From the NCBI GenBank assembly GCA_022563255.1, contig JADFNS010000023.1, forward strand, positions 1 through 47,683: DNA of 47,683 bases, read 5' to 3'. Origin of the DNA: Pseudomonadota bacterium (GTDB lineage Bacteria; Pseudomonadota; Gammaproteobacteria; Steroidobacterales; Woeseiaceae). How positions within the stretch are numbered: position 1 is the first letter of the stretch; every line of letters starts with the position of its first letter. A program made the position numbers and the translations under genes. Under the pieces are notes generated by a model. The model was not told the origin of the DNA, did no database searches, and was given only the letters and a program-made list of their open reading frames with translations. Of this stretch, positions 15,923 to 24,959 are shown one piece after another.

Positions 15923-16885
15923 ATGGCATTACCGAAGTCCCTGCAAGACAAGCTCAGAATTCCACTTATTGGCGCCCCGCTGTTTATTGTGTCCGGCCCC
16001 GAATTGGTTATTGCCCAGTGTCAGGCCGGAATTATTGGCTCCTTTCCCGCACTTAACGCCAGGCCGCAGCCGGTGCTCGGTGATTGGCTCAAACAGATAG
16101 AAACAGAGTTAGGGGAGTTTTCGCAGAGCAATCCGGAGCAACGCGTTGCACCCTATGCCGTGAACCAGATCGTGCATGCGAGCAACGACCGGATTTACGC
16201 AGATATGGAGACCTGTGTAGAGCACGAGGTGCCGATCATTATCACCAGCTTGCGGCCTCCGGAAGAGGTCGTCAAAGCGGTGCATTCTTACGGCGGCCTC
16301 GTTTTTCATGACGTGATTAGCCTGCGGCACGCGCGCAAGGCGATCCAGCAGGGCGTCGACGGGATTATCGCCGTTTGCGCCGGCGCGGGCGGTCACGCGG
16401 GTCCGCTCAGTCCGTTTGCACTGGTAAAGGAAATTCGGCAGGAATTCGAGGGCGCAATTATTTTGTCGGGCTGTATTACGAGCGGAAGTGACGTTCTTGC
16501 GGCCAGGGTGATGGGCGCCGATCTCGCCTACAGCGGAACACGATTTATCGCCAGCGACGAGGCGAATGCAGTCGCTGCATACAAAGAAATGATCGTTGAC
16601 AGTCATGCTGCCGACATTGCCTATTCGTCACTTTTTACCGGCATTGCCGGCAGCTATCTCAAAGGCAGTATTATCAATGCCGGAATGGATCCCGATAATC
16701 TGCCGGAAAGCTCCGGGAAAGCCATGAGTTTTTCGAGTGCGGGAGGGCCAGACGCCAAGGCCTGGAAAGACATATGGGGAGCCGGGCAGGGCGTTGGAGA
16801 TATTCATTCGATACTTCCGGCCCGCGAGATCGTTTTGCAGTTGGAACAAGAATACAAGGCAGCCATAGGAGCGCTGGTCGCTTAG
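15923..16885 (+). CDS. Nitronate monooxygenase-like flavoprotein
   Basis: FMN-dependent TIM-barrel protein (320 aa) of the 2-nitropropane dioxygenase/nitronate monooxygenase family, which oxidises alkyl nitronates. Typical motifs: IPLIGAPLFIVSGPELV at the N-terminus, the glycine-rich phosphate-binding CAGAGGHAGPLSPFALV, and ADLAYSGTRFIASDEA. The ATG at 15923 is preferred because AGGAAA lies a few bases upstream; the in-frame ATG at 15884 would overlap the thioesterase. Members also act on other unsaturated or acyl substrates, so the exact reaction is unsure. Confidence 0.85.
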   Translation: MALPKSLQDKLRIPLIGAPLFIVSGPELVIAQCQAGIIGSFPALNARPQPVLGDWLKQIETELGEFSQSNPEQRVAPYAVNQIVHASNDRIYADMETCVEHEVPIIITSLRPPEEVVKAVHSYGGLVFHDVISLRHARKAIQQGVDGIIAVCAGAGGHAGPLSPFALVKEIRQEFEGAIILSGCITSGSDVLAARVMGADLAYSGTRFIASDEANAVAAYKEMIVDSHAADIAYSSLFTGIAGSYLKGSIINAGMDPDNLPESSGKAMSFSSAGGPDAKAWKDIWGAGQGVGDIHSILPAREIVLQLEQEYKAAIGALVA

Positions 16886-17009
16886 TTTGCGATTGCTCCT
16901 GTACTCGCCTGTTTTTACATTGGCGTTGTGTGTGCGCACGTTCATGCAAATTCAAAGCACGTAATTTGAACAGACCCTTGAGAAAAGGGTTGAGTCCGAG
17001 GTGTCATTT

Positions 17010-17123
17010 ATGAATGTCAAAAAACTCCGGTGTTTGTTTTGCCGCATGCGCAACCCGGTTCGATGGCTGGGAATCCCGGTATGCCATATCTGTCGTGACC
17101 AGTTGTACGACTTTCTTTGGTGA
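17010..17123 (+). CDS. 37-residue CxxC/CxxC peptide
   Basis: A tiny gene not covered by usual length cut-offs. The peptide has two Cys pairs, RCLFC and VCHIC, 13 residues apart, with a basic Trp-containing linker (RMRNPVRWLGIP), and ends RDQLYDFLW. This layout suggests a zinc knuckle. GAGG lies 8 bases before the ATG. Its stop overlaps the next tiny gene by four bases (GTGA), which supports translation of both. A 6-bp hairpin (16974-16990) sits just upstream. No family is recognised. Confidence 0.55.
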   Translation: MNVKKLRCLFCRMRNPVRWLGIPVCHICRDQLYDFLW

Positions 17124-17257
17124 GTCTGGTGCAGACTATCGTTTGGATGCTCGGTGGCATCAGCGGTCTATTTTTCGTAATCGATGAACTCCTGTTGTTT
17201 TTCGTGCTGATCATTGTCAAGCACAGAGTGCCTTCGCCATGGGAGACCGGAAAGTAG
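17120..17257 (+). CDS. 45-residue single-helix membrane peptide
   Basis: Starts at GTG 17120, overlapping the stop of the preceding CxxC peptide. The text is one long hydrophobic segment (IVWMLGGISGLFFVIDELL, then LFFVLIIV) ending in a short basic tail (KHRVPSPWETGK), so it should insert once into the inner membrane, with a Glu/Asp pair in mid-helix. The coupling to the Cys-rich peptide suggests that they act together. The function is unknown. The copper locus begins 60 bases downstream on the same strand. Confidence 0.5.
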   Translation: MSLVQTIVWMLGGISGLFFVIDELLLFFVLIIVKHRVPSPWETGK

Positions 17258-17317
17258 CGACAACCGGGATTTGTGAGGTTCTTGCATTGAATCTGGAAGC
17301 GGTCTACGCTCGTCCTC

Positions 17318-17689
17318 ATGAGATTCGGGCGGACCATCAGAATTTACCTGCTGATAGCGGCAATTGCGTGCTCGTCCTTTGTTGGCGCAGCGGAGCCCTG
17401 TGGAGGGCCCCACGGCGCCTCAATCGGCGCCCAGGCCGTAACGCAGGATGCGGCCAATCAACACCATCATGGCGCCGCCACACAGCAGCAGGCGGATAGA
17501 ACGGAGTGTCGGTGTTGCGATGATTGCGCCGTTGCCTGTGTCTTCTCTGCGTGCAATCCGGGGGCGACCTCGTTTGTCTCAGTGGATACGAATTACGACC
17601 GACCCAACCGGTACGATCCAGTTGCGATATCCGCGCACGATGGGCCGGTGCTCTTTCCTCCTCTCAGACCTCCCATTCAGTCCTCGTAA
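17318..17689 (+). CDS. CopL-like metal-binding leader protein
   Basis: A 123-residue protein with a signal peptide (IRIYLLIAAIACSSFVGAA), a His cluster (ANQHHHG), a Cys-rich stretch (CRCCDDCAVACVFSACN) and a Pro-rich end (FPPLRPPI). This is the pattern of CopL-type genes that sit upstream of copA in xanthomonads and relatives and are needed for copper-induced expression. It is located 115 bases before copA, in the same direction. The family call rests on layout and motif style. It probably binds copper in the periplasm. Confidence 0.6.
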   Translation: MRFGRTIRIYLLIAAIACSSFVGAAEPCGGPHGASIGAQAVTQDAANQHHHGAATQQQADRTECRCCDDCAVACVFSACNPGATSFVSVDTNYDRPNRYDPVAISAHDGPVLFPPLRPPIQSS

Positions 17690-17804
17690 CTTCGGCGCCG
17701 AGTAGCGCTGAGACAAAGCACGCACGGCGGTTCGCCTCCCAATCGCAGCTTTTCCGATTGGTGTCCGGCCACAGTGCTGCAACACAGCACAACGAGATTG
17801 AATC

Positions 17805-19622
17805 ATGAACGAAAAAAAACGCATAATTTTACCCTTTGAATCCGGCCTGGTATCGCGGCGCAGGTTTGTAACCGGAGCCGCAGCTGGTGGCGCATTGCTG
17901 GGTCTGGGCATTGGAATGAATTCGCCTATGGCCGCCGCTTCGACGCGACAGAACGTTCCAACGATGCGCGGTACGAGCTTCGATATCGATATCGGCTACA
18001 AGAACGTCAATTTCACTGGTCGGGAGCGGTCCGCAACCGTATTTAACGGTTCTGTGCCAGGCCCGATACTGCGCTGGCGAGAGGGGGAGCGAGTGACGTT
18101 GCGTGTCACCAACCACCTGGCGCACGACTCCTCCATTCACTGGCACGGGATGATACTTGAAGCGTCGATGGATGGCGTGCCCGGTATCAGTTTTGACGGA
18201 ATCAAACCCGGTGAGACGTTCACCTACCAGTTCGATGTACGGCAAAACGGCACGTTCTGGTACCACAGCCATTCCGGTTTTCAGGAACAAACCGGACTGT
18301 ACGGCGCCATCGTCATCGAACCGGCCAGGCCGGATCCCGTCGGCTACGACCGGGACTATGTGGTGATGCTGTCCGACTGGAGCGACGAACGGCCCGAGAA
18401 AATCTACAGCAAGCTCAAAAAGCAGAGCGACTATTATAATTTTCGCGAAAGAACGGCCGGCGATTTTTTCCGGGACGTCGCAGAAAAGGGACTGGGCCAA
18501 ACCCGAAAAGACCGCGCGATGTGGAACCAGATGCGCATGAGCGACCGCGACCTGTCGGACGTTTCCGGCTATACGTACACCTGTCTGATGAACGGCGCGA
18601 CTCCCGACGACGGCTGGCTCGGTCTGTTCAAGCAGGGTGAAAAAGTCCGGCTGCGGTTCATCAATGGTTCGGCAATGACAATATACGATGTGCGAATTCC
18701 CGGATTGAAGATGACAGTTGTCGCCGCCGACGGACAAAACATCCAACCGGTTTCGGTTGACGAGTTCCGCATCGCGGTGGCGGAAACCTATGACGTGATC
18801 GTCGAGCCAAGTTCTGACAGCGCCTACACGATATTTGCGCAAAGCATCGACAGGACCGGTTATGCCCGCGGCATACTGAGTCCGGACGCCGACTGGATCC
18901 CGGAAGTGCCACAGATGGATCCGCCGCCGCTTTTAGGCCACAGGGACATGGGCATGGGTGGCATGAATCACGACATGAGCGGCATGCCTCGCATGGACCA
19001 TAGCAAGCACGGCATGGGCAAAATGTCGGGGATGCAGGAAGTGGCGATAAAGGGTGGGAACGCTCCGGCCCCGGCGGGCTTTGGCAGTAAACGTGAGATC
19101 ACGCATGTCGCTACGGAATTTGGGCCCCACATTGACATGCGCGCTGCAACGCCTCAGGACGGTTTAAGCGATCCCGGTATTGGCTTGCGCGACAACAAAC
19201 GCTTGTACAACCGGCGCGTGTTGACCTATGCCGATATTTGCGGCCTCGAACGAACACGCGACCTGCGGGATCCGGAGCGCGAAATCGAACTGCATCTGAC
19301 GGGCAACATGAGTCGGTATATGTGGTCCATAAACGGCATCAAATTCAAGGATGCAGAACTGCTCAGGCTCCGTTTTGGAGAGCGAGTCCGAATCAGCCTG
19401 GTCAACGACACAATGATGACGCATCCCATTCATCTGCACGGCATGTGGAGTGAACTGGAGACCGGCGAACCGGAATACATCCCTCGCAAACACACGGTGA
19501 TCGTGCAGCCGGGATCGAAGATCAGCTATCTCGTGACCGCCGATGCGATGGGCGGGTGGGCCTATCATTGCCATCTGCTCTACCACATGCCGGGCATGTT
19601 TCGCGAAGTGAGGGTGAGTTAA
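17805..19622 (+). CDS. copA: Multicopper oxidase CopA, copper resistance
   Basis: Periplasmic multicopper oxidase (605 aa) that oxidises Cu(I) and binds copper. A twin-arginine signal is seen (SRRRFVTGAAAGGALLG). Copper sites: SIHWHGM near residue 112, WYHSHSGFQEQ near 155, MTHPIHLHGMW near 540 and AYHCHLLYHMPGMF near 588. A Met/His-rich insert at about residues 380-412 (MGMGGMNHDMSGM and HSKHGMGKM) is the CopA copper-binding region. The stop overlaps copB by one base. No copRS regulator is in the window. Confidence 0.96.
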   Translation: MNEKKRIILPFESGLVSRRRFVTGAAAGGALLGLGIGMNSPMAAASTRQNVPTMRGTSFDIDIGYKNVNFTGRERSATVFNGSVPGPILRWREGERVTLRVTNHLAHDSSIHWHGMILEASMDGVPGISFDGIKPGETFTYQFDVRQNGTFWYHSHSGFQEQTGLYGAIVIEPARPDPVGYDRDYVVMLSDWSDERPEKIYSKLKKQSDYYNFRERTAGDFFRDVAEKGLGQTRKDRAMWNQMRMSDRDLSDVSGYTYTCLMNGATPDDGWLGLFKQGEKVRLRFINGSAMTIYDVRIPGLKMTVVAADGQNIQPVSVDEFRIAVAETYDVIVEPSSDSAYTIFAQSIDRTGYARGILSPDADWIPEVPQMDPPPLLGHRDMGMGGMNHDMSGMPRMDHSKHGMGKMSGMQEVAIKGGNAPAPAGFGSKREITHVATEFGPHIDMRAATPQDGLSDPGIGLRDNKRLYNRRVLTYADICGLERTRDLRDPEREIELHLTGNMSRYMWSINGIKFKDAELLRLRFGERVRISLVNDTMMTHPIHLHGMWSELETGEPEYIPRKHTVIVQPGSKISYLVTADAMGGWAYHCHLLYHMPGMFREVRVS

Positions 19623-20350
19623 TGACTCTTCATATTGCGTGCAGCAGATTTCTCACCGCTGGTATTTTGCTGACCGTTTGTCTCGCACAATCGGATCATG
19701 CCAAGGCTGCGTCAGCGGACGATCCCCTGCTGCTAATGGGTGTACTCGATCAATTCGAATGGCGCGATACGGTCGGCGACAGCACGCTTTCCTGGGAAGG
19801 GCAAGGCTGGCTCGGCAAGGATCTTCGCAAGTTGTGGTTCAAGACGGAAGGCGAGCGTTCCGGCGGCAGGATTGAGGAAGCCGAACTGCAATTTCTGTAC
19901 AGCAAGGCGATAGCCAGATACTGGGACTTCCAGATCGGCGTCCGGCATGATTTCGAACCCTCGCCCAGCCGAACCTGGTTAGCGATCGGGGTTCAGGGGC
20001 TGGCCCCGTACTTCTTCGAAACAGACATTGCCTTTTTTGTTGGGGATTCCGGTCGCACGGCGTTGCGAATAGAGAGTGAATACGAGTTGCTCCTTACGCA
20101 ACGCCTGATCCTGACGCCCGATTTCGAAGTAAATTTTTACGGCAGCGACGACCCCATTACAGGAATCGGCTCCGGCCTTGCGGAAATTGAGATCGGACTC
20201 AGGCTCCGCTACGAGATTCGTCGCGAGTTTGCGCCCTATATTGGCGTTAACTGGTCGAGAGTGTTTGGCAATACAGCCGATTTCGCGAGAATTAACGGCG
20301 AAGTTATTTCAGACGCGCAGTTAGTGGTCGGACTCAGAGCGTGGTTCTAG
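19622..20350 (+). CDS. copB: Copper resistance outer-membrane protein CopB
   Basis: CopB-family protein of 242 aa with a signal peptide (ITAGILL-type core, cut near HAKA). The conserved region LLMGVLDQFEWRD, then GWLGKDLRKLWFKTEGER and EAELQFLYSKAIARYWDFQIGVRHD, marks the family. Amphipathic beta-strands follow and the protein ends with Phe (GLRAWF), as outer-membrane barrels do. It lacks the Met-rich N-terminal repeats of longer CopB proteins. The start at 19622 overlaps the copA stop by one base. Confidence 0.92.
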   Translation: MTLHIACSRFLTAGILLTVCLAQSDHAKAASADDPLLLMGVLDQFEWRDTVGDSTLSWEGQGWLGKDLRKLWFKTEGERSGGRIEEAELQFLYSKAIARYWDFQIGVRHDFEPSPSRTWLAIGVQGLAPYFFETDIAFFVGDSGRTALRIESEYELLLTQRLILTPDFEVNFYGSDDPITGIGSGLAEIEIGLRLRYEIRREFAPYIGVNWSRVFGNTADFARINGEVISDAQLVVGLRAWF

Positions 20351-20416
20351 AAATTTCGGCTGTTGTCACGCATGACTGAACAGAAACATTGAAAGCAGAC
20401 ACTGGAGGAATGGAAG

Positions 20417-20917
20417 ATGAATTGGACCCGGATTAGCTTATGCGCAGTCGTTGCCGTCTTTGGGCAACCGTTTTTTTCGCAGCAGGTGCAAGCACAAGAA
20501 GATGACGCGGCGGCATTGACCGCGATCGTCCATGCCGTAGCGAGAGGTTGGGAGCATGGGGATGGCACGCCATTTCGCGAGCATTTTCTGGACTTCGAAG
20601 GTGCCCGATACTTTGAGTCCGGCGGCCAGAATACCGGTCTTTCCGACCTGGTCGAGCATCACGTGGAGCCGGAAGGCGACGCGCTCGTGAGCCTGGATTT
20701 GGTGTTTTCAAATATTGAAACTCACGTAGAAGGTGATTTTGCGTGGGTTTTGGCCAATACGGAGATAACGGCAACCGTAAAGACCGACAATCGGGAAATA
20801 CACAATCGTGGCTACGAGACGTTTCTTTTTCGTCGCATGAATGGCGCGTGGAAAATCGTCCACACGCATAGCTCATCGCGACCGGTGCGCAACGAGAGCA
20901 GTCACGATCACGAATAG
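20417..20917 (+). CDS. Secreted SnoaL-like (DUF4440) protein
   Basis: A 166-residue protein with an N-terminal signal (ISLCAVVAVFGQPFFSQQVQA) and an NTF2/SnoaL-like fold: an initial helix (LTAIVHAVARGWEHGD), then strands ending in GYETFLFRRMNGAWKIVHTHSSSRP, the usual DUF4440 ending. His and acidic residues (HHVEPEGDA; SSHDHE tail) could bind metal. It follows copB by 66 bases on the same strand, so a role in the copper locus is possible but unproven. Confidence 0.75.
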   Translation: MNWTRISLCAVVAVFGQPFFSQQVQAQEDDAAALTAIVHAVARGWEHGDGTPFREHFLDFEGARYFESGGQNTGLSDLVEHHVEPEGDALVSLDLVFSNIETHVEGDFAWVLANTEITATVKTDNREIHNRGYETFLFRRMNGAWKIVHTHSSSRPVRNESSHDHE

Positions 20918-21038
20918 TACGACGCGGCAACATGCGGGTATTTGGAACCGGAACACTGGACAACAATCATGCGCTTTACTCCGGGTCATCTTGAAGCGGG
21001 CATGAAGGGTGTCATCGCAGTCGAGTGACGACTTGGGG

Positions 21039-22385
21039 CTAGTTCAGTCGCGCTGCACAGTCCTCCAGGATTGCGAAGATTCTTTCGGACCAGGTTTCGT
21101 GCTCGGGTTTCATCAGTACCGACCTGAGGCAGGTAATTGTATCTGAATTGACCGTAAAGTCGCCGAGCCACGCGGCGGCGATCGTTACGGGCAATTCGAT
21201 CAGCGCAAGATGCAAGTTGTTGGCGGCCGTTTTCTCAAATAAAAGGCGAGCACGGGCACTGGCCGCATCGGTGTCCGGCGCGTTCGCCGCATAAACGACG
21301 ATATCGAGTTCCGGTTTCATCAAGGGCGTGAAAAACTTGCTGTCGTCCAGTTTTTGGTAAAAACCCCGGGCGGCCGCAAGGCAGCTGTCGAGGTCTTTCG
21401 CGAATTCACCGCCTCTGTGTAAGGGCAAAAGTTGTTGCGTAGCCCACAATGCTACGGCAGACGCCCCCGGCCGCGAACATTCGAGGCTGATCTCGCCCAG
21501 GTGCAGCTCCGCCGAGCTGAAGTAGGTATACGGCGATTCGTGCTGATAGATTTTGCCGACGGCGGGATCTTTGAACAAAACGCAGCCGCAGCCGTAAGGT
21601 TGCAGTCCGTGCTTGTGTGGGTCGATTACAATCGAGTCTACGTTGCCAATGCACGCAAACTGGGCGGCGGTCTCTTTGCCAAGACTGTCTGCGAGCGTGA
21701 AATAGCCGCCGTAGGCGGCGTCGACGTGAATGCGAAAATCGTATTGCTCGCGCAGCGCCAAAATCCCGGCTAGCGGGTCGACGGCGCCCAGTCCGGTATT
21801 CCCCATCGTGACGACGACGGTACCAACGTCGCCTTGCTGCAAGCGACTCTTGAGCGTGCCGATATCCATGCGTCCGCTGGCAGTGGCGTCGACCGATGAA
21901 AAAGGTATGCCCAGAACTTCCGTTATCCGGCTGTGCGTGTAGTGCGCCTGCTCCGAGGCGAGTATTTGTTTGCCGGGATGCAGGCGACTGGCGATCCAGA
22001 GAGCTTCCAGATTGGCCATCGTGCCGCCACCGGTAAGGTGGCCTAATGGACTGCGCCAGCCAAACATTCGGCCAATTTCAACGATGCATTCTTTTTCCAT
22101 CGCAGAACTGGCGCGACCGCCGTCCAGTGCGTGATTGTTCGGATTCACCCAGAGAGACAACGCGTACGCAATGCGGGCCACCGGGTGCGGCGGTTTGAGC
22201 ATCTGGCCCGCGTACTGCGGATGATAGTACGGGTAGTTGTCCCGCATGCGCTCGGCAACCTGGCGCAAGACATCGGACAGTGCTTGTTCATCGACTTCCG
22301 GCGCGAATTCGGGGAGATCGGCAAAGCCGGCCTCGAGTGTGTCGAGTGCCTCTCGCAAGAGTTTTAGTTCTTTCTTATTGATCAT
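21039..22385 (-). CDS. PLP-dependent group II amino-acid decarboxylase
   Basis: Cytoplasmic pyridoxal-phosphate enzyme (448 aa) of the aromatic amino acid/glutamate/diaminobutyrate decarboxylase group. Motifs: LTGGGTMANLEALW (phosphate binding), HVDAAYGGYF with the cofactor-pairing Asp near residue 222, and IDPHKHGLQPYGCG with Schiff-base Lys K258. An N-terminal YYHPQYAGQMLKPPHP segment is typical. The substrate cannot be read from sequence; aspartate, tyrosine or a related amino acid is possible. It is divergent from the sterol desaturase-like gene, with only 31 bases between starts, so promoters overlap. Confidence 0.85.
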   Translation of the reverse strand: MINKKELKLLREALDTLEAGFADLPEFAPEVDEQALSDVLRQVAERMRDNYPYYHPQYAGQMLKPPHPVARIAYALSLWVNPNNHALDGGRASSAMEKECIVEIGRMFGWRSPLGHLTGGGTMANLEALWIASRLHPGKQILASEQAHYTHSRITEVLGIPFSSVDATASGRMDIGTLKSRLQQGDVGTVVVTMGNTGLGAVDPLAGILALREQYDFRIHVDAAYGGYFTLADSLGKETAAQFACIGNVDSIVIDPHKHGLQPYGCGCVLFKDPAVGKIYQHESPYTYFSSAELHLGEISLECSRPGASAVALWATQQLLPLHRGGEFAKDLDSCLAAARGFYQKLDDSKFFTPLMKPELDIVVYAANAPDTDAASARARLLFEKTAANNLHLALIELPVTIAAAWLGDFTVNSDTITCLRSVLMKPEHETWSERIFAILEDCAARLN

Positions 22386-22416
22386 CGCGGGTCCGCGTTC
22401 AGGTTACCATAGGCAC

Positions 22417-23652
22417 ATGAATCTCCTCGCCCTGGCCGTGCCGTTCTTTCTGGTCTCCCTGCTCGTTGAAATATTTGTCGACTGGCGCCGGGGGACCGGC
22501 TACTACCGCAGCAACGATGCGATTAACAGCATCAGCGCCGGCGTATTGAGTACGACGACCGGCTATTTCAGCAAATTCGTCGAGTGGCTTATCTGGGGGT
22601 TGGTGCTCAAGAATTTTGCCATTTTCGACATGCCACTCGATTGGTTCGATTTCTCAGCTCGAGGCATATTGCTGTGGGTCATCGCAGCAGTCGCCTGGGA
22701 TTTTTGCTACTACTGGCAGCATCGTTTCGGGCATGAAATTTCGGTGTTTTGGGCGTCGCATTCGGTGCATCATCAAAGCGAAGACTACAACTTGTCAACG
22801 GCGCTACGCCAGTCCAGCACCAGCTTCTTTTACAGCTGGATATTTTACCTGCCGTTGTTCCTGGTTGGATTTCCGATTGAGGTACTGATTACGGTTGGAG
22901 CCGCCAATTTACTGTATCAATTCTGGGTTCACACGCAGCACATTGGGCGACTGGGTTTGCTTGACCGAATTATGGTGACCCCGTCAAATCATCGCGTTCA
23001 CCATGCCCAGAATGAACGCTACATCGATAAGAATTACGGCGGCATTTTCGTGCTTTGGGACCGCGCCTTCGGAACATTTGCCGAAGAGGCCGACGAGGAA
23101 CCCGTCGTATTTGGCGTGCGCAAACCACTGTCCAACTGGAATCCTTTCTGGGCCAACATCCAGGTGTTTGATTACCTGTTGTTTGACGCGCGGCGTACGC
23201 GTCTCTGGCGGGACAAAATAGGGATCTGGTTTCACCGTACCGGATGGCGACCGGCGGACGTCGAAGTGCTCTATCCGAAGCGGCATACGGACCTGGCATC
23301 GTTCGAAAAATTCGATCCGCAATTGACGCTCGCCCGGCGGCGTTATGTGCTCGGTCAATTTTTTGTTGTCATTCTGTCGTCGATGATGATCGCCGAAGGG
23401 TACGTCACAGGTGGCGCTCAAGCGGTGCTGACTCCTTGCGTTTTGTTGTGGGTGCAGCTTTACGCGCTCGGGTTGCTGAACGGCGGGCAAACACACGCGA
23501 TCAACGTTGAACTCGTCCGCCTGTTTGTGATCACGCCGCTCGGGGTTCTGGTGCTGCAACTCGTCGGATTCATTTCTCCGCTGACGACATTTGGTTGGGC
23601 AGTCCTTGGAGCCTACATTTTTGGATCGTTTTTGTGGCTGAGAAAAAGCTAG
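22417..23652 (+). CDS. Sterol desaturase/fatty acid hydroxylase family protein
   Basis: Membrane di-iron oxygenase (411 aa). The His motifs expected for the family are present: HRFGH (102-106), HSVHH (115-119) and HRVHH (192-196). Membrane helices lie at about 5-20, 83-98, 140-165 and in a C-terminal block after 340 that many relatives lack. Family members hydroxylate or desaturate lipids in the inner membrane. The ATG at 22417 is chosen because the longer frame to the left runs through the divergent decarboxylase gene. The substrate is unknown. Confidence 0.85.
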   Translation: MNLLALAVPFFLVSLLVEIFVDWRRGTGYYRSNDAINSISAGVLSTTTGYFSKFVEWLIWGLVLKNFAIFDMPLDWFDFSARGILLWVIAAVAWDFCYYWQHRFGHEISVFWASHSVHHQSEDYNLSTALRQSSTSFFYSWIFYLPLFLVGFPIEVLITVGAANLLYQFWVHTQHIGRLGLLDRIMVTPSNHRVHHAQNERYIDKNYGGIFVLWDRAFGTFAEEADEEPVVFGVRKPLSNWNPFWANIQVFDYLLFDARRTRLWRDKIGIWFHRTGWRPADVEVLYPKRHTDLASFEKFDPQLTLARRRYVLGQFFVVILSSMMIAEGYVTGGAQAVLTPCVLLWVQLYALGLLNGGQTHAINVELVRLFVITPLGVLVLQLVGFISPLTTFGWAVLGAYIFGSFLWLRKS

Positions 23653-23753
23653 TACACACGGGTACGCGCTGGGAACCGCTGGTCGGATACTCCGGGCTGT
23701 GTGCGTCTTGACGACGTTGTGCGGACGCCATTGTTGACGTTGACTGAGCCGGC

Positions 23754-24959
23754 ATGAGGCACAGGGTACGGATTTCGGCGGCAGAAGCCCGCCGCATAGC
23801 CTTGGCCGCGCAGGGTTTCGATCGTGAGCGACCGCAGGCGCCGACCGACGTGCGGCATTTTCGACGGGCGATGTCGGCGATAGCGGTTTTGCAGCTGGAT
23901 TTCGTTAACGTACTGCTTCCCGCACATTTTTTGATGATCTGGTCGCGTCTGGGCCCTTACGATCGGGGCCGCTTCGAGAAATTCCTATACGGCTCCGGCG
24001 AACACACGGAGCAGTGGGCGCATGAGGCCTCCATAGTCGCCTGCAGCGACTGGCCCCTGCTGGCTCATCGCCGACGGGATTTTCAGGTATGGAAAAGCGG
24101 CGCGCTGCATGTCTTGCCGGACCCAAATGGCTATTTGCGCGACGTGCTCAGGCAGGTGCGAAAATGCGGTGCCGTCACGGCCAGTGATCTGCCGGCCGTC
24201 GAAGGCCCGAAGCGCAAACCCGGCGACTGGTTCCGGTCCGTCCCGCGCTGGGCGCTGGAGCACCATTTCGGCAGAGGAACGCTGGCGGTACGCCGGCGTC
24301 TGACCAATTTTCAACGTGTCTACGATTTGCCCGAACGCCTTATCGACGGGGATTTGCGTGCGGCAACCGTGGCCAAGGCCGATGCGCAGCGGGAACTGTT
24401 GACCAAGGCGTCAGTCTCTCTGGGAGTCGCGACAAGCCCCGATCTGGCCGATTACTATCGAATGAGCGCGCACGACGTTGCACCGCGCATAGCGGAACTG
24501 GTCGAAGAGGGCGCGCTGCAGGAAGTGGTGGTCGACGGCTGGTCAGCCCCCGCTTTTCTTGCCGCCGCGGCCTGCGCGCCACGCGCGATACCCGGAGCGT
24601 CATTGTTGTCCCCGTTTGATCCGCTTATGTGGTTTCGTCCCCGGGCGGCGCGCCTTTTCGGGTTTGAGTATCGCATCGAAATATACGTCCCGGAGGCGAA
24701 AAGACGGTGGGGTTATTACGTTCTGCCTTTTCGACAGGGAGACACGATTACGGCCCGCGTCGATCTGAAGGCGGATCGCAAAGCCTCCGTGCTGTTGGTT
24801 CAAAACGCCCATCTCGAGGGGGCCGCGGATCAGTGTGAGACGGCCGATGCCTTGGCCAGCGAGTTGCTTGCGTTGGCCAGATGGCTGGAACTGGATGGCG
24901 TCATAGTAAAAAAGGCCAGCGCCTTTGAAAAAGCGCTGGCCCGTTCGATCAAGCCGTAA
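23754..24959 (+). CDS. YcaQ/AlkX-like winged-helix DNA glycosylase family protein
   Basis: A 401-residue protein of the HTH_42 (AlkZ/YcaQ) superfamily. The N-terminal signature is ISAAEARRIALAAQGFD, then the catalytic-type motif Q47-L-D49 in AVLQLDFVNVLLPAH. Later come EQWAHEASIV, SPFDPLMWFRPRAARLFGFEY and WGYYVLPFRQGD. In E. coli, YcaQ has a QxD motif and repairs interstrand crosslinks; similarity in this motif suggests the same, but the substrate is not proven. It ends tail-to-tail with the next gene with no gap. Confidence 0.85.
   Translation: MRHRVRISAAEARRIALAAQGFDRERPQAPTDVRHFRRAMSAIAVLQLDFVNVLLPAHFLMIWSRLGPYDRGRFEKFLYGSGEHTEQWAHEASIVACSDWPLLAHRRRDFQVWKSGALHVLPDPNGYLRDVLRQVRKCGAVTASDLPAVEGPKRKPGDWFRSVPRWALEHHFGRGTLAVRRRLTNFQRVYDLPERLIDGDLRAATVAKADAQRELLTKASVSLGVATSPDLADYYRMSAHDVAPRIAELVEEGALQEVVVDGWSAPAFLAAAACAPRAIPGASLLSPFDPLMWFRPRAARLFGFEYRIEIYVPEAKRRWGYYVLPFRQGDTITARVDLKADRKASVLLVQNAHLEGAADQCETADALASELLALARWLELDGVIVKKASAFEKALARSIKP

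Noticed and set aside
16974..16990. Riboswitch-like hairpin before the CxxC peptide
   Set aside because: Only a single 6-bp hairpin; no known riboswitch core is visible.
22237..22416. N-terminal extension of the sterol desaturase-like gene
   Set aside because: It overlaps the divergent decarboxylase gene and is Ser/Arg-rich without family match.
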